DNA from: Pseudomonas frederiksbergensis
GTDB lineage: Bacteria > Pseudomonadota > Gammaproteobacteria > Pseudomonadales > Pseudomonadaceae
Reading direction: 5' to 3'
Assembly: GCF_000802155.2 (NCBI RefSeq)
Contig: NZ_JQGJ02000006.1
Coordinates: 62,001-126,000, forward strand
DNA length: 64,000 bases
Made by a program: the position numbers and the translations under genes. How positions within the stretch are numbered: the first letter of the stretch is position 1; each line of letters begins with the position of its first letter. The notes under the pieces are model-generated. The model was not told the DNA's origin. It ran no database searches and saw only the letters and a list, made by a program, of their open reading frames with translations. Of the stretch, positions 8,273-16,519 are shown piece by piece.

Positions 8273-9628
8273 ATGACGACGCGTACCCGTATCCTGACCG
8301 GCATCACCACCACCGGCACCCCGCACCTGGGCAATTATGCCGGCGCCATCCGTCCGGCGATCCTCGCCAGCCGCGACAGCAACGCCGATTCGTTCTACTT
8401 CCTGGCCGATTATCACGCCCTGATCAAGTGCGATGACCCGCTGCGCATCCAGCGCTCGCGCCTGGAAATCGCCGCCACCTGGCTGGCCGGCGGCCTGGAT
8501 GTGGACCGCGTGACGTTCTATCGCCAGTCCGACATTCCCGAGATCCCGGAACTGACCTGGCTGCTGACTTGCGTCGCCGCCAAGGGCCTGCTCAACCGCG
8601 CCCACGCCTACAAGGCTTCGGTGGACAAGAACGTCGAGGCCGGCGAAGACCCGGACGCTGGCGTCACCATGGGCCTCTACAGCTATCCGATCCTCATGGC
8701 CGCCGACATCCTGATGTTCAACGCCCACAAGGTGCCAGTCGGTCGCGACCAGATCCAGCACGTGGAAATGGCCCGCGACATTGGCCAGCGTTTCAACCAC
8801 CTGTTTGGCCAGGGCAAGGAATACTTCACCATGCCCGAAGCCCTGATCGAAGAAAGCGTCGCCACGCTGCCGGGCCTCGATGGTCGCAAGATGTCCAAGA
8901 GCTACGACAACACCATCCCGTTGTTCAGCAGCGCCAAGGACATGAAGGACGCGATCTCGCGGATCGTCACTGACTCCCGCGCGCCGGGCGAAGCCAAGGA
9001 TCCGGACAACTCGCACCTGTTCACTCTGTTCCAGGCCTTCGCTACTGCCGAACAGTCCGCCGAGTTCCGCAGCGAATTGCTGCAGGGCCTGGGTTGGGGC
9101 GAGGCGAAGAGTCGTCTGTTCCAATTGCTCGATGACCAGTTGGGTGAAGCGCGCGAGCGTTACCACCAGTTCATCGAGCGTCCGTCGGACCTTGAAGACA
9201 TCCTGCAACTGGGCGCGAAGAAAGCCCGGGCCGTGGCCACGCCGTTCCTCAATGAACTGCGCGAGGCGGTTGGCCTGCGGTCCTTTGTCAGCCAGGTCCA
9301 GGTGACCACCCAGACCAAAAAGAAAGCGGCCAAGGCCGCCCGTTTTGTCAGTTTCCGCGACGAGGACGGCAGTTTCCGCTTCCGGCTGCTTTCCGCCGAT
9401 GGCGAGCAACTGTTGCTCTCGAACAATTTTGCGGACGGCAAGACCGCCGGGCAGGTGAGCAAGCAATTGCAGTCCGGCCAACCCTTGGATGTACGCAGCG
9501 AAGACCTCGGTTTCGGTGTATGGCTCGACGGCGCATGCGTGGCCCAGAGCCCTGCGTTCGCTGACAATGCCGCCCGCGATGCCGCCATCGACGCGTTGCG
9601 CGTGGCACTGACGCCTGCCCAGGACTGA
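8273..9628 (+). CDS. trpS: Tryptophanyl-tRNA synthetase
   Basis: A class I synthetase with the HIGH-type motif HLGN at residues 18-21 and KMSKS at 206-210. It charges tRNA-Trp. At 451 residues it is longer than the roughly 330-residue E. coli form: the extra C-terminal part (about 340-451) is a separate domain, as in other Pseudomonas TrpS proteins. The gene lies between the small hydrolase and zapE. Two hairpins follow at 9648-9669 and 9682-9710. Confidence 0.96.
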   Translation: MTTRTRILTGITTTGTPHLGNYAGAIRPAILASRDSNADSFYFLADYHALIKCDDPLRIQRSRLEIAATWLAGGLDVDRVTFYRQSDIPEIPELTWLLTCVAAKGLLNRAHAYKASVDKNVEAGEDPDAGVTMGLYSYPILMAADILMFNAHKVPVGRDQIQHVEMARDIGQRFNHLFGQGKEYFTMPEALIEESVATLPGLDGRKMSKSYDNTIPLFSSAKDMKDAISRIVTDSRAPGEAKDPDNSHLFTLFQAFATAEQSAEFRSELLQGLGWGEAKSRLFQLLDDQLGEARERYHQFIERPSDLEDILQLGAKKARAVATPFLNELREAVGLRSFVSQVQVTTQTKKKAAKAARFVSFRDEDGSFRFRLLSADGEQLLLSNNFADGKTAGQVSKQLQSGQPLDVRSEDLGFGVWLDGACVAQSPAFADNAARDAAIDALRVALTPAQD

Positions 9629-9681
9629 CCGAAGGCGTAACCCGACCATCGGCCCGGATAAGGGCCGATTGCCATTCCTCT

Positions 9682-9710
9682 GGGCCATCGCTACAGTGAC
9701 GGCCCGTTTT
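9682..9710 (+). terminator. Hairpin with T-tract between trpS and zapE
   Basis: GGGCC (9682-9686) pairs with GGCCC (9701-9705), with TC/GA pairs possible inside the loop, followed by GTTTTTG. A stronger perfect hairpin, ATCGGCCC/GGGCCGAT around GGATAA, lies just upstream at 9648-9669 but lacks a T-tract. Together they probably end or attenuate trpS transcription. The zapE start is only 20 bp further on, so read-through or a promoter inside this spacer is needed. Confidence 0.5.
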
Positions 9711-9729
9711 TGTTGCCTTGCTAACGAAT

Positions 9730-10824
9730 ATGACGCCCCTAGAACGATATCAAGCTGATCTGAAACGCCCGGAATTCTTTCACGACGCAGCCCAGGAAAC
9801 GGCAGTGCGGCATTTGCAGCGCCTGTACGACGACCTGATCGCCGCGTCGAACAACAAGCCGGGCTTGTTGGGCAAACTGTTCGGCAAAAAAGACCAGGCG
9901 CCGGTCAAGGGCCTGTATTTCTGGGGCGGCGTTGGTCGGGGCAAGACTTACCTGGTGGACACCTTCTTCGAAGCGCTGCCGTTCAAGGAAAAGACGCGGA
10001 CGCACTTCCACCGCTTCATGAAGCGCGTGCACGAAGAAATGAAAACCCTGGGCGGCGAAAAGAACCCGCTGACCATCATCGCCAAGCGTTTCGCCGCCGA
10101 AACCCGGGTGATCTGCTTCGATGAATTCTTCGTTTCCGACATCACCGACGCCATGATCCTCGGCACGCTGATGGAAGAACTGTTCAAGAACGGCGTGACC
10201 CTGGTCGCCACCTCCAATATCGTGCCCGACGGCCTCTACAAGGACGGTCTGCAACGGGCGCGTTTCCTGCCGGCCATCAAGCTGATCAAGGAGCACACCG
10301 AAGTCGTCAACGTCGACAGCGGCGTGGACTATCGCCTGCGTCACCTCGAGCAAGCGGAACTGTTCCACTTTCCTCTGGATGCCGCCGCCGAAGAAAGCCT
10401 GCGCAAGAGCTTCCGTGCCCTCACGCCGGAATGCACCCAGGCCGTCGAAAACGATGTGCTGGTCATCGAGAACCGCGAGATCCGCGCCGTGCGTACTTGC
10501 GATGACGTGGCCTGGTTCGACTTCCGCGAATTGTGCGACGGCCCGCGCAGCCAGAACGACTACATCGAACTGGGCAAGATCTTTCACGCCGTGCTGCTGA
10601 GCAATGTCGAGCAGATGAGCGTCACCACCGATGACATCGCCCGTCGCTTCATCAACATGGTCGACGAGTTCTACGACCGTAACGTGAAGCTGATCATCTC
10701 GGCCGAAGTCGAACTCAAGGACCTGTACACCGGCGGTCGCCTGACCTTCGAGTTCCAGCGCACCTTGAGTCGCTTGCTGGAGATGCAGTCGCACGAATTC
10801 CTTGCGCGGGCGCATAAGCCGTAG
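9730..10824 (+). CDS. zapE: Cell division protein ZapE (AFG1-family ATPase)
   Basis: A 364-residue P-loop ATPase. Walker A GGVGRGKT is at residues 66-73 and Walker B CFDEF puts the acidic pair at Asp131-Glu132. The family (AFG1/LACE1) includes E. coli ZapE, which associates with the Z-ring during constriction. The ATG at 9730 gives the usual family N-terminus; a TTG at 9718 in the same frame is less likely. The neighbours trpS and yhcB are its normal Pseudomonas context. The next gene is convergent, and what follows on that side is accessory. Confidence 0.93.
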   Translation: MTPLERYQADLKRPEFFHDAAQETAVRHLQRLYDDLIAASNNKPGLLGKLFGKKDQAPVKGLYFWGGVGRGKTYLVDTFFEALPFKEKTRTHFHRFMKRVHEEMKTLGGEKNPLTIIAKRFAAETRVICFDEFFVSDITDAMILGTLMEELFKNGVTLVATSNIVPDGLYKDGLQRARFLPAIKLIKEHTEVVNVDSGVDYRLRHLEQAELFHFPLDAAAEESLRKSFRALTPECTQAVENDVLVIENREIRAVRTCDDVAWFDFRELCDGPRSQNDYIELGKIFHAVLLSNVEQMSVTTDDIARRFINMVDEFYDRNVKLIISAEVELKDLYTGGRLTFEFQRTLSRLLEMQSHEFLARAHKP

Positions 10825-10839
10825 GGTTCTGCGGACAAA

Positions 10840-10876
10840 CGCCCTTGCATGCCAGCAAAGCTGTCCGGCAAGGGCG
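10840..10876. terminator. Hairpin between convergent zapE and the asparaginase-family gene
   Basis: CGCCCTTGC (10840-10848) pairs perfectly with GCAAGGGCG (10868-10876). On the minus strand it is followed by GTTTG, a weak T-tract, so it may end the minus-strand cluster; on the plus strand there is no T-run. Confidence 0.35.
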
Positions 10877-10939
10877 GTGACAAAACCGTGGCGAAGCGAT
10901 TGCCAGGGCAGCAGCCGTCTCGCCGCAATAATCTGAACG

Positions 10940-11932
10940 TTACTGAAACTGGACGTTTTCTTTCAGGTAGCGGCTCACATCATCCTGGCGCTCACATCCA
11001 AGCAGCAGCCACAAGAGAATCCTGGCTTTGCGTGGACAGACAAATCCAGCCATCAACGCGCCCCTGCGAACCAGATCCATCTCGCCACCCTTGAACCCGT
11101 AGGTCGAACGTGCCGTGGATCCTGAGCCGCAGCGAGTTGCGATAATGACCGGGATTTTTTTGGCAATGGCATCAATCGACGCAGTCCAGGTTTCGGAAAG
11201 ATGTCCGGCACCAAAACTGGCGATGACTAACCCGTCGTAGCCCAGCGTGAGGATGTTATCCAACAACAGGGTGTCGGCAGACAGTGATGCCTGAAGCAAG
11301 GCGACTTTCTGTGCGGTTTGATGCGGCACAGGCAAGACGTGGCGTTGCGATCTGGAACGCAGGTAATAAACGCTCCCTTCGCGCAACAGACCGGTCGGCC
11401 CCACGATGGGCGAAGAAAAAGCCTGTAACGCCATCGAGTCAGTTTTACGAACAGCTTGCGCCGAGTGGATCTGCCCGTTCATCACCACTTGAACACCTCG
11501 CCGGCGGCTGTCCTGCGCCAAGCCGACCCGGCAAGCATCCAGCAGGTTGCCCGGCCCATCGGCCCCCGCCTGGGTTGCCGAACGCATCGCGCCGGTGAGG
11601 ACCAGTGGTTCATCGTGTTCCCATAGAAGATCGAAGAAGGTCGCCGATTCTTCCAGTGTGTCAGTGCCTTGAGTGATGACTACACCTACCGCGCCTTGCT
11701 CGACCTGATAATTCGCCCAGCACAGGACGCTCAGCAGAAACGCAAAATCCAACGAGGCGCTGGGTAACATTCCGAGTGTTTCGACGGTGACGTGTGCCTG
11801 CGTCCTCAGCTCCGGTATCGACGCTAGCAGGGTTGCGCCACTGACAGTCGGCACCACGCCCTCTCCGACGGCCCGGGCCTGCATGCTTACGGTGCCGCCG
11901 AGTGACGCGATGGCCAGTTTGGGCAAGTTCAT
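10940..11932 (-). CDS. Asparaginase-family enzyme
   Basis: A 330-residue protein of the asparaginase/glutaminase superfamily. The first catalytic motif is LGGT (Thr14), and the second is TQGTDTLEE (Thr90-Asp91), where many relatives have HGTDT. GAMR near residue 120 and the C-terminal PRKARILLWLLL are also family features. There is no signal peptide, so a cytoplasmic location is likely. The ATG at 11932 follows an AGAGG ribosome site; an upstream in-frame ATG at 12007 would run into the preceding gene's end and lacks support. It closes the four-gene minus-strand cluster, 79 bp after the membrane protein. The substrate could be asparagine or another amide. Confidence 0.85.
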   Translation of the reverse strand: MNLPKLAIASLGGTVSMQARAVGEGVVPTVSGATLLASIPELRTQAHVTVETLGMLPSASLDFAFLLSVLCWANYQVEQGAVGVVITQGTDTLEESATFFDLLWEHDEPLVLTGAMRSATQAGADGPGNLLDACRVGLAQDSRRRGVQVVMNGQIHSAQAVRKTDSMALQAFSSPIVGPTGLLREGSVYYLRSRSQRHVLPVPHQTAQKVALLQASLSADTLLLDNILTLGYDGLVIASFGAGHLSETWTASIDAIAKKIPVIIATRCGSGSTARSTYGFKGGEMDLVRRGALMAGFVCPRKARILLWLLLGCERQDDVSRYLKENVQFQ

Positions 11933-12011
11933 GCAATACCTCTCTTTTTTTGTGGGAACTGGCTGTACGCGCCGCGCTTGAAGGTCGCAATACAGCCAGT
12001 GGATCATGGGC

Positions 12012-13223
12012 TCAGCGCGTCATCAGTAGTCCGATAAACGGAATGATCAGAAGGGTGCTTATGGCCATGGACAGGACATTGGCGATGAAAGGGTGCATGT
12101 CCGCGGGCACCCGCCTTGCAATTGCGCACGCCAGCGGTGGCGCGATCAAGGCACCCAGCAAGGCGCTTGAAATGATTACCAGCCAACTGTCGCCATAGGT
12201 CAGCAGCGCCGCCGGAACCACTGATACCAGTGGAATGTAGGTGGGATACCAGCCACGCAATATCCATTGTCGGCGCCAGATCACTACACCCAATGCCGAG
12301 GTCAATGCTTGCGCACCGATCAATTGGGGCAGCAAGCCCGAGCCATAGGCCGGGCTCATCGGGTTCAAGCTGTAGGCCAGCAATGCGCCCACTATCAGGC
12401 CGATGCTGGCCCATTCGTTGCCAAAGAACGGTGCCTCGGAAAAGTCCGCCAGTATCCGGCGGAGCGTCCAGACGATACCGTAGTCGGGCGTCTTGGCGGG
12501 CAGTGGTGCGGGTGTTGGCTCGGATGGCTCTGCCGAGGCCTGCGACTTCACCAGGCTCGGCTGGTAGCGACAGATCAGAAAAGCGATGACGCTGGCGACA
12601 GCCATGCCCGAGACGTTGCCAATCACTGAGGGTAATCCGAGCGGATTACAGACGTAGTTGACGATCAGCAAGCACGCGGGGGTGACCAGCAAAGCGCCCA
12701 TGATCGCCCCGTTGACTGCGACCTTCCAACCGCCGCCAAACATCAGCACCATCGCTGCAGGCAATGAAACGAACGCTGCGAACGTGGGCTGCCAGGCTGT
12801 AGCGGTGACTGTCCAGCCCCACAACAGGTTGCTGAGCAAGAGCCCCAGAAGCGAACTGGTGACTAGCCAGGGCCACAGACCGGTGCCGTAGCAGATGGAA
12901 AAGCCTTGCCAGGCTTTTCCTGTCCGATTGGCCCGGTAAGCGAGATAGGCCCCGGCCAGCAATCCAATAGAGGCAAATTCATGCTTGTAGAACGCAACCT
13001 CGCTGATGTCGCCCAACACCCAGCGCAACCAGGCAACGGGCTGCGGCAGGTTCGATACCATGTGGCTGTAGTCTGGCCAGTGGGCAGGCCAGGAAGAGCG
13101 ATACGTGAATGAAAGCCAGATGACCAGTGCTATCGCGCCGAGCATCAGCAAGACGATGGCGATGTCCAGCGGTGATCGGTTGGCCGGCTGGCGTTGTTCG
13201 AGCTTTTCGCTTGTAGTTTCCAT
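12012..13223 (-). CDS. Unrecognised multi-pass membrane protein with two tandem homologous halves
   Basis: A 403-residue, very hydrophobic protein with about 11-12 predicted membrane segments. It consists of two related halves, residues 66-219 and 254-403, each opening with the same signature: LRWVLGDISEVAFYKHEFAS in the first and LRRILADFSEAPFFGNEWAS in the second, followed by similar helices. The halves are joined by a Pro/Ser/Ala-rich linker (225-248). An additional N-terminal helix covers about 20-41. I do not recognise the family. The internal repeat and its place between an amidase and an asparaginase gene (15 bp after the amidase, AGGGAG ribosome site) make a transporter plausible, but this is inference. 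Confidence 0.82.
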   Translation of the reverse strand: METTSEKLEQRQPANRSPLDIAIVLLMLGAIALVIWLSFTYRSSWPAHWPDYSHMVSNLPQPVAWLRWVLGDISEVAFYKHEFASIGLLAGAYLAYRANRTGKAWQGFSICYGTGLWPWLVTSSLLGLLLSNLLWGWTVTATAWQPTFAAFVSLPAAMVLMFGGGWKVAVNGAIMGALLVTPACLLIVNYVCNPLGLPSVIGNVSGMAVASVIAFLICRYQPSLVKSQASAEPSEPTPAPLPAKTPDYGIVWTLRRILADFSEAPFFGNEWASIGLIVGALLAYSLNPMSPAYGSGLLPQLIGAQALTSALGVVIWRRQWILRGWYPTYIPLVSVVPAALLTYGDSWLVIISSALLGALIAPPLACAIARRVPADMHPFIANVLSMAISTLLIIPFIGLLMTR

Positions 13224-13238
13224 CGGATAGCTCCCTTA

Positions 13239-14126
13239 TCAACGCGGCAGAGAAGGGTGCTGGGTGTAGCCAAGCATTTGATCGTAAAGATCGGCTCTAC
13301 GATCGCGGTGCAGGTCATTCAGATTGTTCCAGATGGCGGCGCTGCGGGAACTGGTCAGGTCGATGTCGGCAAGCAGGATTTCCTGTTGGTCGGCGGAGGC
13401 GACCGCACCGATTGGCCAGCCGTTGGTGCCCGCGATCAGTGAACAGCCCAGGTAGCGGGCACCTCGCTCTTCACCTATGCGGCTTGCCGCTGCGATAAAC
13501 ACATTGTTGACGTGCGCGGCTGTCATCGTCAGGTACGACGCCATACATTTGCCGGCGTCATCAAACAGAGGCGGTGGTGTCCAGACCCAGTTGTTCAGGC
13601 TGCAAATGATATCTGCGCCTTGCTGGCTGAGAATGCGCGGTACTTCCGGGAACCAGATGTCCCAGCAGATCAATAACCCGATGCGGCCGATGGGGGTTTC
13701 GAACACCGGAAAGCCCAGATCACCTGGCGTGAACCAGAGCTTTTCCAGATTCCACAGATGCGCTTTTCGATACTTGCCGATAAAACCATCAGGCCCCACC
13801 AGAACGCCAGTGTTGAACAGCCGCATGCCGTCGCGCTCCGTCAAGCCGGCTACCAGGTAGATTTGGTGCTGGCGGGCGAAGTCCATCCAGGCCTGCACGC
13901 TTTGCCCGTCGGGGACCGACTCGGCGTGCTCAAACGCATCCTGTCGGTTGTTGAAGAAATAGCCGGTATTCGACAGCTCGGGCAGGACGACGAGGTTGGC
14001 GCCGTCGTCGACCGCTTTATGGGCTAACGCAAGGCTGCGATGCAGATTGGTTTCTCGATTGCTGATACCAACTTGTGGGTCGAATTGTACGACGGCGACA
14101 CGAACAGGACTGGTTGGCTCGCTCAT
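13239..14126 (-). CDS. Nitrilase-superfamily carbon-nitrogen hydrolase (probable amidase)
   Basis: The 295-residue protein has the nitrilase-superfamily triad: Glu50 in VVLPELSNTGY, Lys121 in YRKAHLW and Cys154 in LLICWDIWFPE. Such enzymes hydrolyse amides, N-carbamoyl compounds or nitriles in the cytoplasm. The gene lies downstream of an amino-acid oxidase/monooxygenase-like gene. In the known DavB-DavA pair, lysine 2-monooxygenase makes 5-aminovaleramide and a nitrilase-fold amidase hydrolyses it; the same logic may apply here with another amino acid. The ATG follows an AGAGG ribosome site. N-carbamoylputrescine-type amidase or nitrilase remain possible. Confidence 0.85.
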   Translation of the reverse strand: MSEPTSPVRVAVVQFDPQVGISNRETNLHRSLALAHKAVDDGANLVVLPELSNTGYFFNNRQDAFEHAESVPDGQSVQAWMDFARQHQIYLVAGLTERDGMRLFNTGVLVGPDGFIGKYRKAHLWNLEKLWFTPGDLGFPVFETPIGRIGLLICWDIWFPEVPRILSQQGADIICSLNNWVWTPPPLFDDAGKCMASYLTMTAAHVNNVFIAAASRIGEERGARYLGCSLIAGTNGWPIGAVASADQQEILLADIDLTSSRSAAIWNNLNDLHRDRRADLYDQMLGYTQHPSLPR

Positions 14127-14272
14127 GGGATAACCTCTTTTTATTGTTATTACGCTGTGTATTGGCGTGTGTATAAGAGGCTAAACAGGCAGGGATGTAA
14201 GTCGGCCGTTTCCGTGTAGGTTGTAGGCAGCTTCCGAAGATGGACAATAGGAACGTTTTGGCGTGACTCGGC

Positions 14273-14299
14273 CGTGCCATGCACAGCGTGCATGGCACG
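14273..14299. repeat. Perfect hairpin in the oxidase-amidase spacer
   Basis: CGTGCCATGCAC (14273-14284) and GTGCATGGCACG (14288-14299) are perfectly complementary around AGC. The element lies 13 bp after the end of the oxidase gene within a 186 bp spacer. No T-run follows it on the minus strand, so it is not a typical terminator; processing or stabilisation of the oxidase mRNA, or a protein-binding palindrome, are options. Confidence 0.7.
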
Positions 14300-14312
14300 A
14301 GACGGACCAGGG

Positions 14313-16259
14313 TCAGGAGCCGAACTTATAGTGCGGATAGTCGTCCAGGGAGAACCCGCCATTGAAGGTCGCAGCGGTCTTGTTGCAGATGTGGATGGCA
14401 GCGTCGATGGCACCTCGAAAGCAAGGCTCTGTCCAGCCAGCGTCCACGGAAAACGATTCGCCGGAAAAATACAGGCCCGACTGATGACCAAAGTCCCTGT
14501 TGTATTTCATCAGGCTCACGGCATCGCGATAGGTACCTGGCCGATACAACTTGGCACAACCCAACGAGTTTTTATCGGTAATCCACCGTTGGACCACGGC
14601 TTGATCGAGTCCGATATAGGGCGAAATTCGCTCCTGGATATTGGTACATCTCATGAGTATTCGATCCAGCTCCCTGGCGCACTTGCTGACAAGCTCCTTG
14701 TCGCTGAATGACGCGAGTTTGGTTGCATCGTCTTCCCATGTGTAGCTCAGCAGGATGCAGTCATAGCTGTAGTCGTCGTTGTAGCGATAGGTGTAGACGT
14801 CGTGGATGAGACTGTCGGTGACGATTGCCTGCGGGATGGTTCTGTTTTTAGAAAGAAATGATTTCTTCAACGGTGCGAATACTTTGCAGCTGGTCTCCCA
14901 GTGAGCAGTTTTATAAGCATTGATTGTTTCGAACGGCAGAATTTGCGGTGTGAAATTTTCCAGTTCGATGCGAGTTTCGATCAGCCAAGAAGGGAGCGTC
15001 AGGATGACCGAGTCGAAATCCTGGGCGTGCTGCCGGGTTTGCTCGGGCAGACTGTATTGCCAGTCGAAATGGACGCGTATCTTTTGGTTTGCCAGTTTTG
15101 TCAGCCTGGTCACGGATGAGTTTGTGAGCAGGCCGTCTTTTCGTTCAAGGCTATGCTCATGGACGGATTTGCCGGTCTCCGCAGTCTTCATGAACATCAA
15201 GCATTCGCTCAGGGCCGCGAGCCCGATGTAGCGGGGGCTGTCGAAGCTCAATCCCGCCGAATCAACAACGGTTTCGCTATGCAGATGGGGCGAAGGGATT
15301 GGATCACCCAGCGAGTCCACCCGACCAAGCACCAACTGCAAGTGGCTGCTGAACCCAAATATCGCTGTGCGAAGGGGATATAGAGAGCAGACATCGTAGA
15401 AGGCCCCCCAACTGCCATCGCCGATGCCGATCGCATAGAAGATCGCGGACTCCTCGGCAGACATCCCCATGCCGCCGAAATCTCCCGGTTCGCGCTCATC
15501 CCAGGCTTTTAAGGCAGGCATGCTCACCAAATCGCGAAATGAGACATTCTGATATCTCGCTACGATGGCCTGCCACATGGCTTCCCATCGTTCAGTGGCG
15601 TAGACCTCGGCGACATGTCGCGTCATTCGGTCGGCGAAAGCTTTCCATTTTGCATATACCTCTTGTAGCTCTCTGCCGGGCGGTGGCGTACTGCCGTCTG
15701 CGTTTTTCCAGATCAGCATATGCGGTGTCGGCTCGCCGCCAATAGTGCCCTCGCGCAGATAAATGCCTGTCGAGTGGACCCATTGGCTGCCTGGATTGGC
15801 GAAATCGGCAGTCGATAACTCAAAAATCTTGGCGTAGTAAGCCATCAGCGACCGGCCTTCCACTGGAGGTTCATCCGACCGGTTGAAAAAGGGCATGCGC
15901 ATGGCGCCCATTTCGAAAGGTGTATGGCTGGCGTTGGATTGTTTACTTCCTGGGACGGTCAGGTGCCTGCCGCCGATGCGACTGGATTGCTCTATCAGGG
16001 TTATGTGGGTGAATCCGCAACGATAAAGCTCTCTGGCGGCCGTCAATCCGGTGATGCCGGCACCTATGATGCAAATTCTGTGTTGTGGATCGGTTGCCTT
16101 GGCGATGCCGTTGTTCTGTTCGACCAACGCCCTGTAGTCGAAGCACAAATCGGGTGGGTTTGGAAAGCGAGCCGCCCATTTTCTGCCAGCCGAACGCTGG
16201 GTCCGAGCCATTTCCTTAACGGCGGAGGAGGGGTAGTTGTAGCTTGATCCGATGGTCAT
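14313..16259 (-). CDS. FAD-dependent amino-acid oxidase/2-monooxygenase-like flavoenzyme
   Basis: A 648-residue flavin amine oxidase. The ADP-binding fold is RICIIGAGITGLTAA (GxGxxG at 66-71), with the ribose-binding Glu90 and a GGR motif at 96-98. EMGAMRMP (116-123) is the signature shared by tryptophan, phenylalanine and lysine 2-monooxygenases and L-amino-acid oxidases. The C-terminal FAD site GLYFSGES with GWTEPCFRGA lies at about 595-616. The ATG at 16259 follows AGGGAAG; the longer frame to 16412 lacks support. The enzyme either oxidatively deaminates an amino acid or decarboxylates it to an amide, and the amidase downstream favours the latter. One sampled line (14881-14940) is 45% GC versus about 65% in a sampled core line, suggesting transfer. 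Confidence 0.82.
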   Translation of the reverse strand: MTIGSSYNYPSSAVKEMARTQRSAGRKWAARFPNPPDLCFDYRALVEQNNGIAKATDPQHRICIIGAGITGLTAARELYRCGFTHITLIEQSSRIGGRHLTVPGSKQSNASHTPFEMGAMRMPFFNRSDEPPVEGRSLMAYYAKIFELSTADFANPGSQWVHSTGIYLREGTIGGEPTPHMLIWKNADGSTPPPGRELQEVYAKWKAFADRMTRHVAEVYATERWEAMWQAIVARYQNVSFRDLVSMPALKAWDEREPGDFGGMGMSAEESAIFYAIGIGDGSWGAFYDVCSLYPLRTAIFGFSSHLQLVLGRVDSLGDPIPSPHLHSETVVDSAGLSFDSPRYIGLAALSECLMFMKTAETGKSVHEHSLERKDGLLTNSSVTRLTKLANQKIRVHFDWQYSLPEQTRQHAQDFDSVILTLPSWLIETRIELENFTPQILPFETINAYKTAHWETSCKVFAPLKKSFLSKNRTIPQAIVTDSLIHDVYTYRYNDDYSYDCILLSYTWEDDATKLASFSDKELVSKCARELDRILMRCTNIQERISPYIGLDQAVVQRWITDKNSLGCAKLYRPGTYRDAVSLMKYNRDFGHQSGLYFSGESFSVDAGWTEPCFRGAIDAAIHICNKTAATFNGGFSLDDYPHYKFGS

Positions 16260-16416
16260 CGTTGTTCTTCCCTGATGAAGTTTTTCAGGGAGTGATGTTG
16301 CGATGTTCACCCGGTAGCGTATGTGAGCGAAATCCAGCGCTCGGGTGCTCCGCATTCCGCTTTTCATGTAGGACTGCGCAGAAGGACAGCCTTGCGCCGT
16401 ACACAGGATCAAGGCA

Positions 16417-16492
16417 GCGAGCTTGCTTGCGATGGCGGCGTGTCAGCCGGCATTCGGATTGGCTGATAATTCGCCATCGCGGGCAAGCCCGC
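16417..16492. repeat. REPIN-like inverted pair of REP palindromes
   Basis: A GCGAGCTTGCTTGCG unit (16417-16431) is followed in inverted orientation by GCGGGCAAGCCCGC near 16479-16492, each preceded or followed by matching GATGGCG/CGCCATC arms. This inverted-pair layout is typical of Pseudomonas REPINs. It lies between the oxidase gene and the GlxA-type regulator, at the right edge of the accessory cluster. Confidence 0.75.
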
Positions 16493-16519
16493 ACACACTG
16501 GATTGCATTCAGCCTCGGC

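Noticed and set aside
16260..16412. 51-codon N-terminal extension of the flavoenzyme
   Set aside because: No ribosome site upstream of 16412, whereas AGGGAAG precedes the ATG at 16259.
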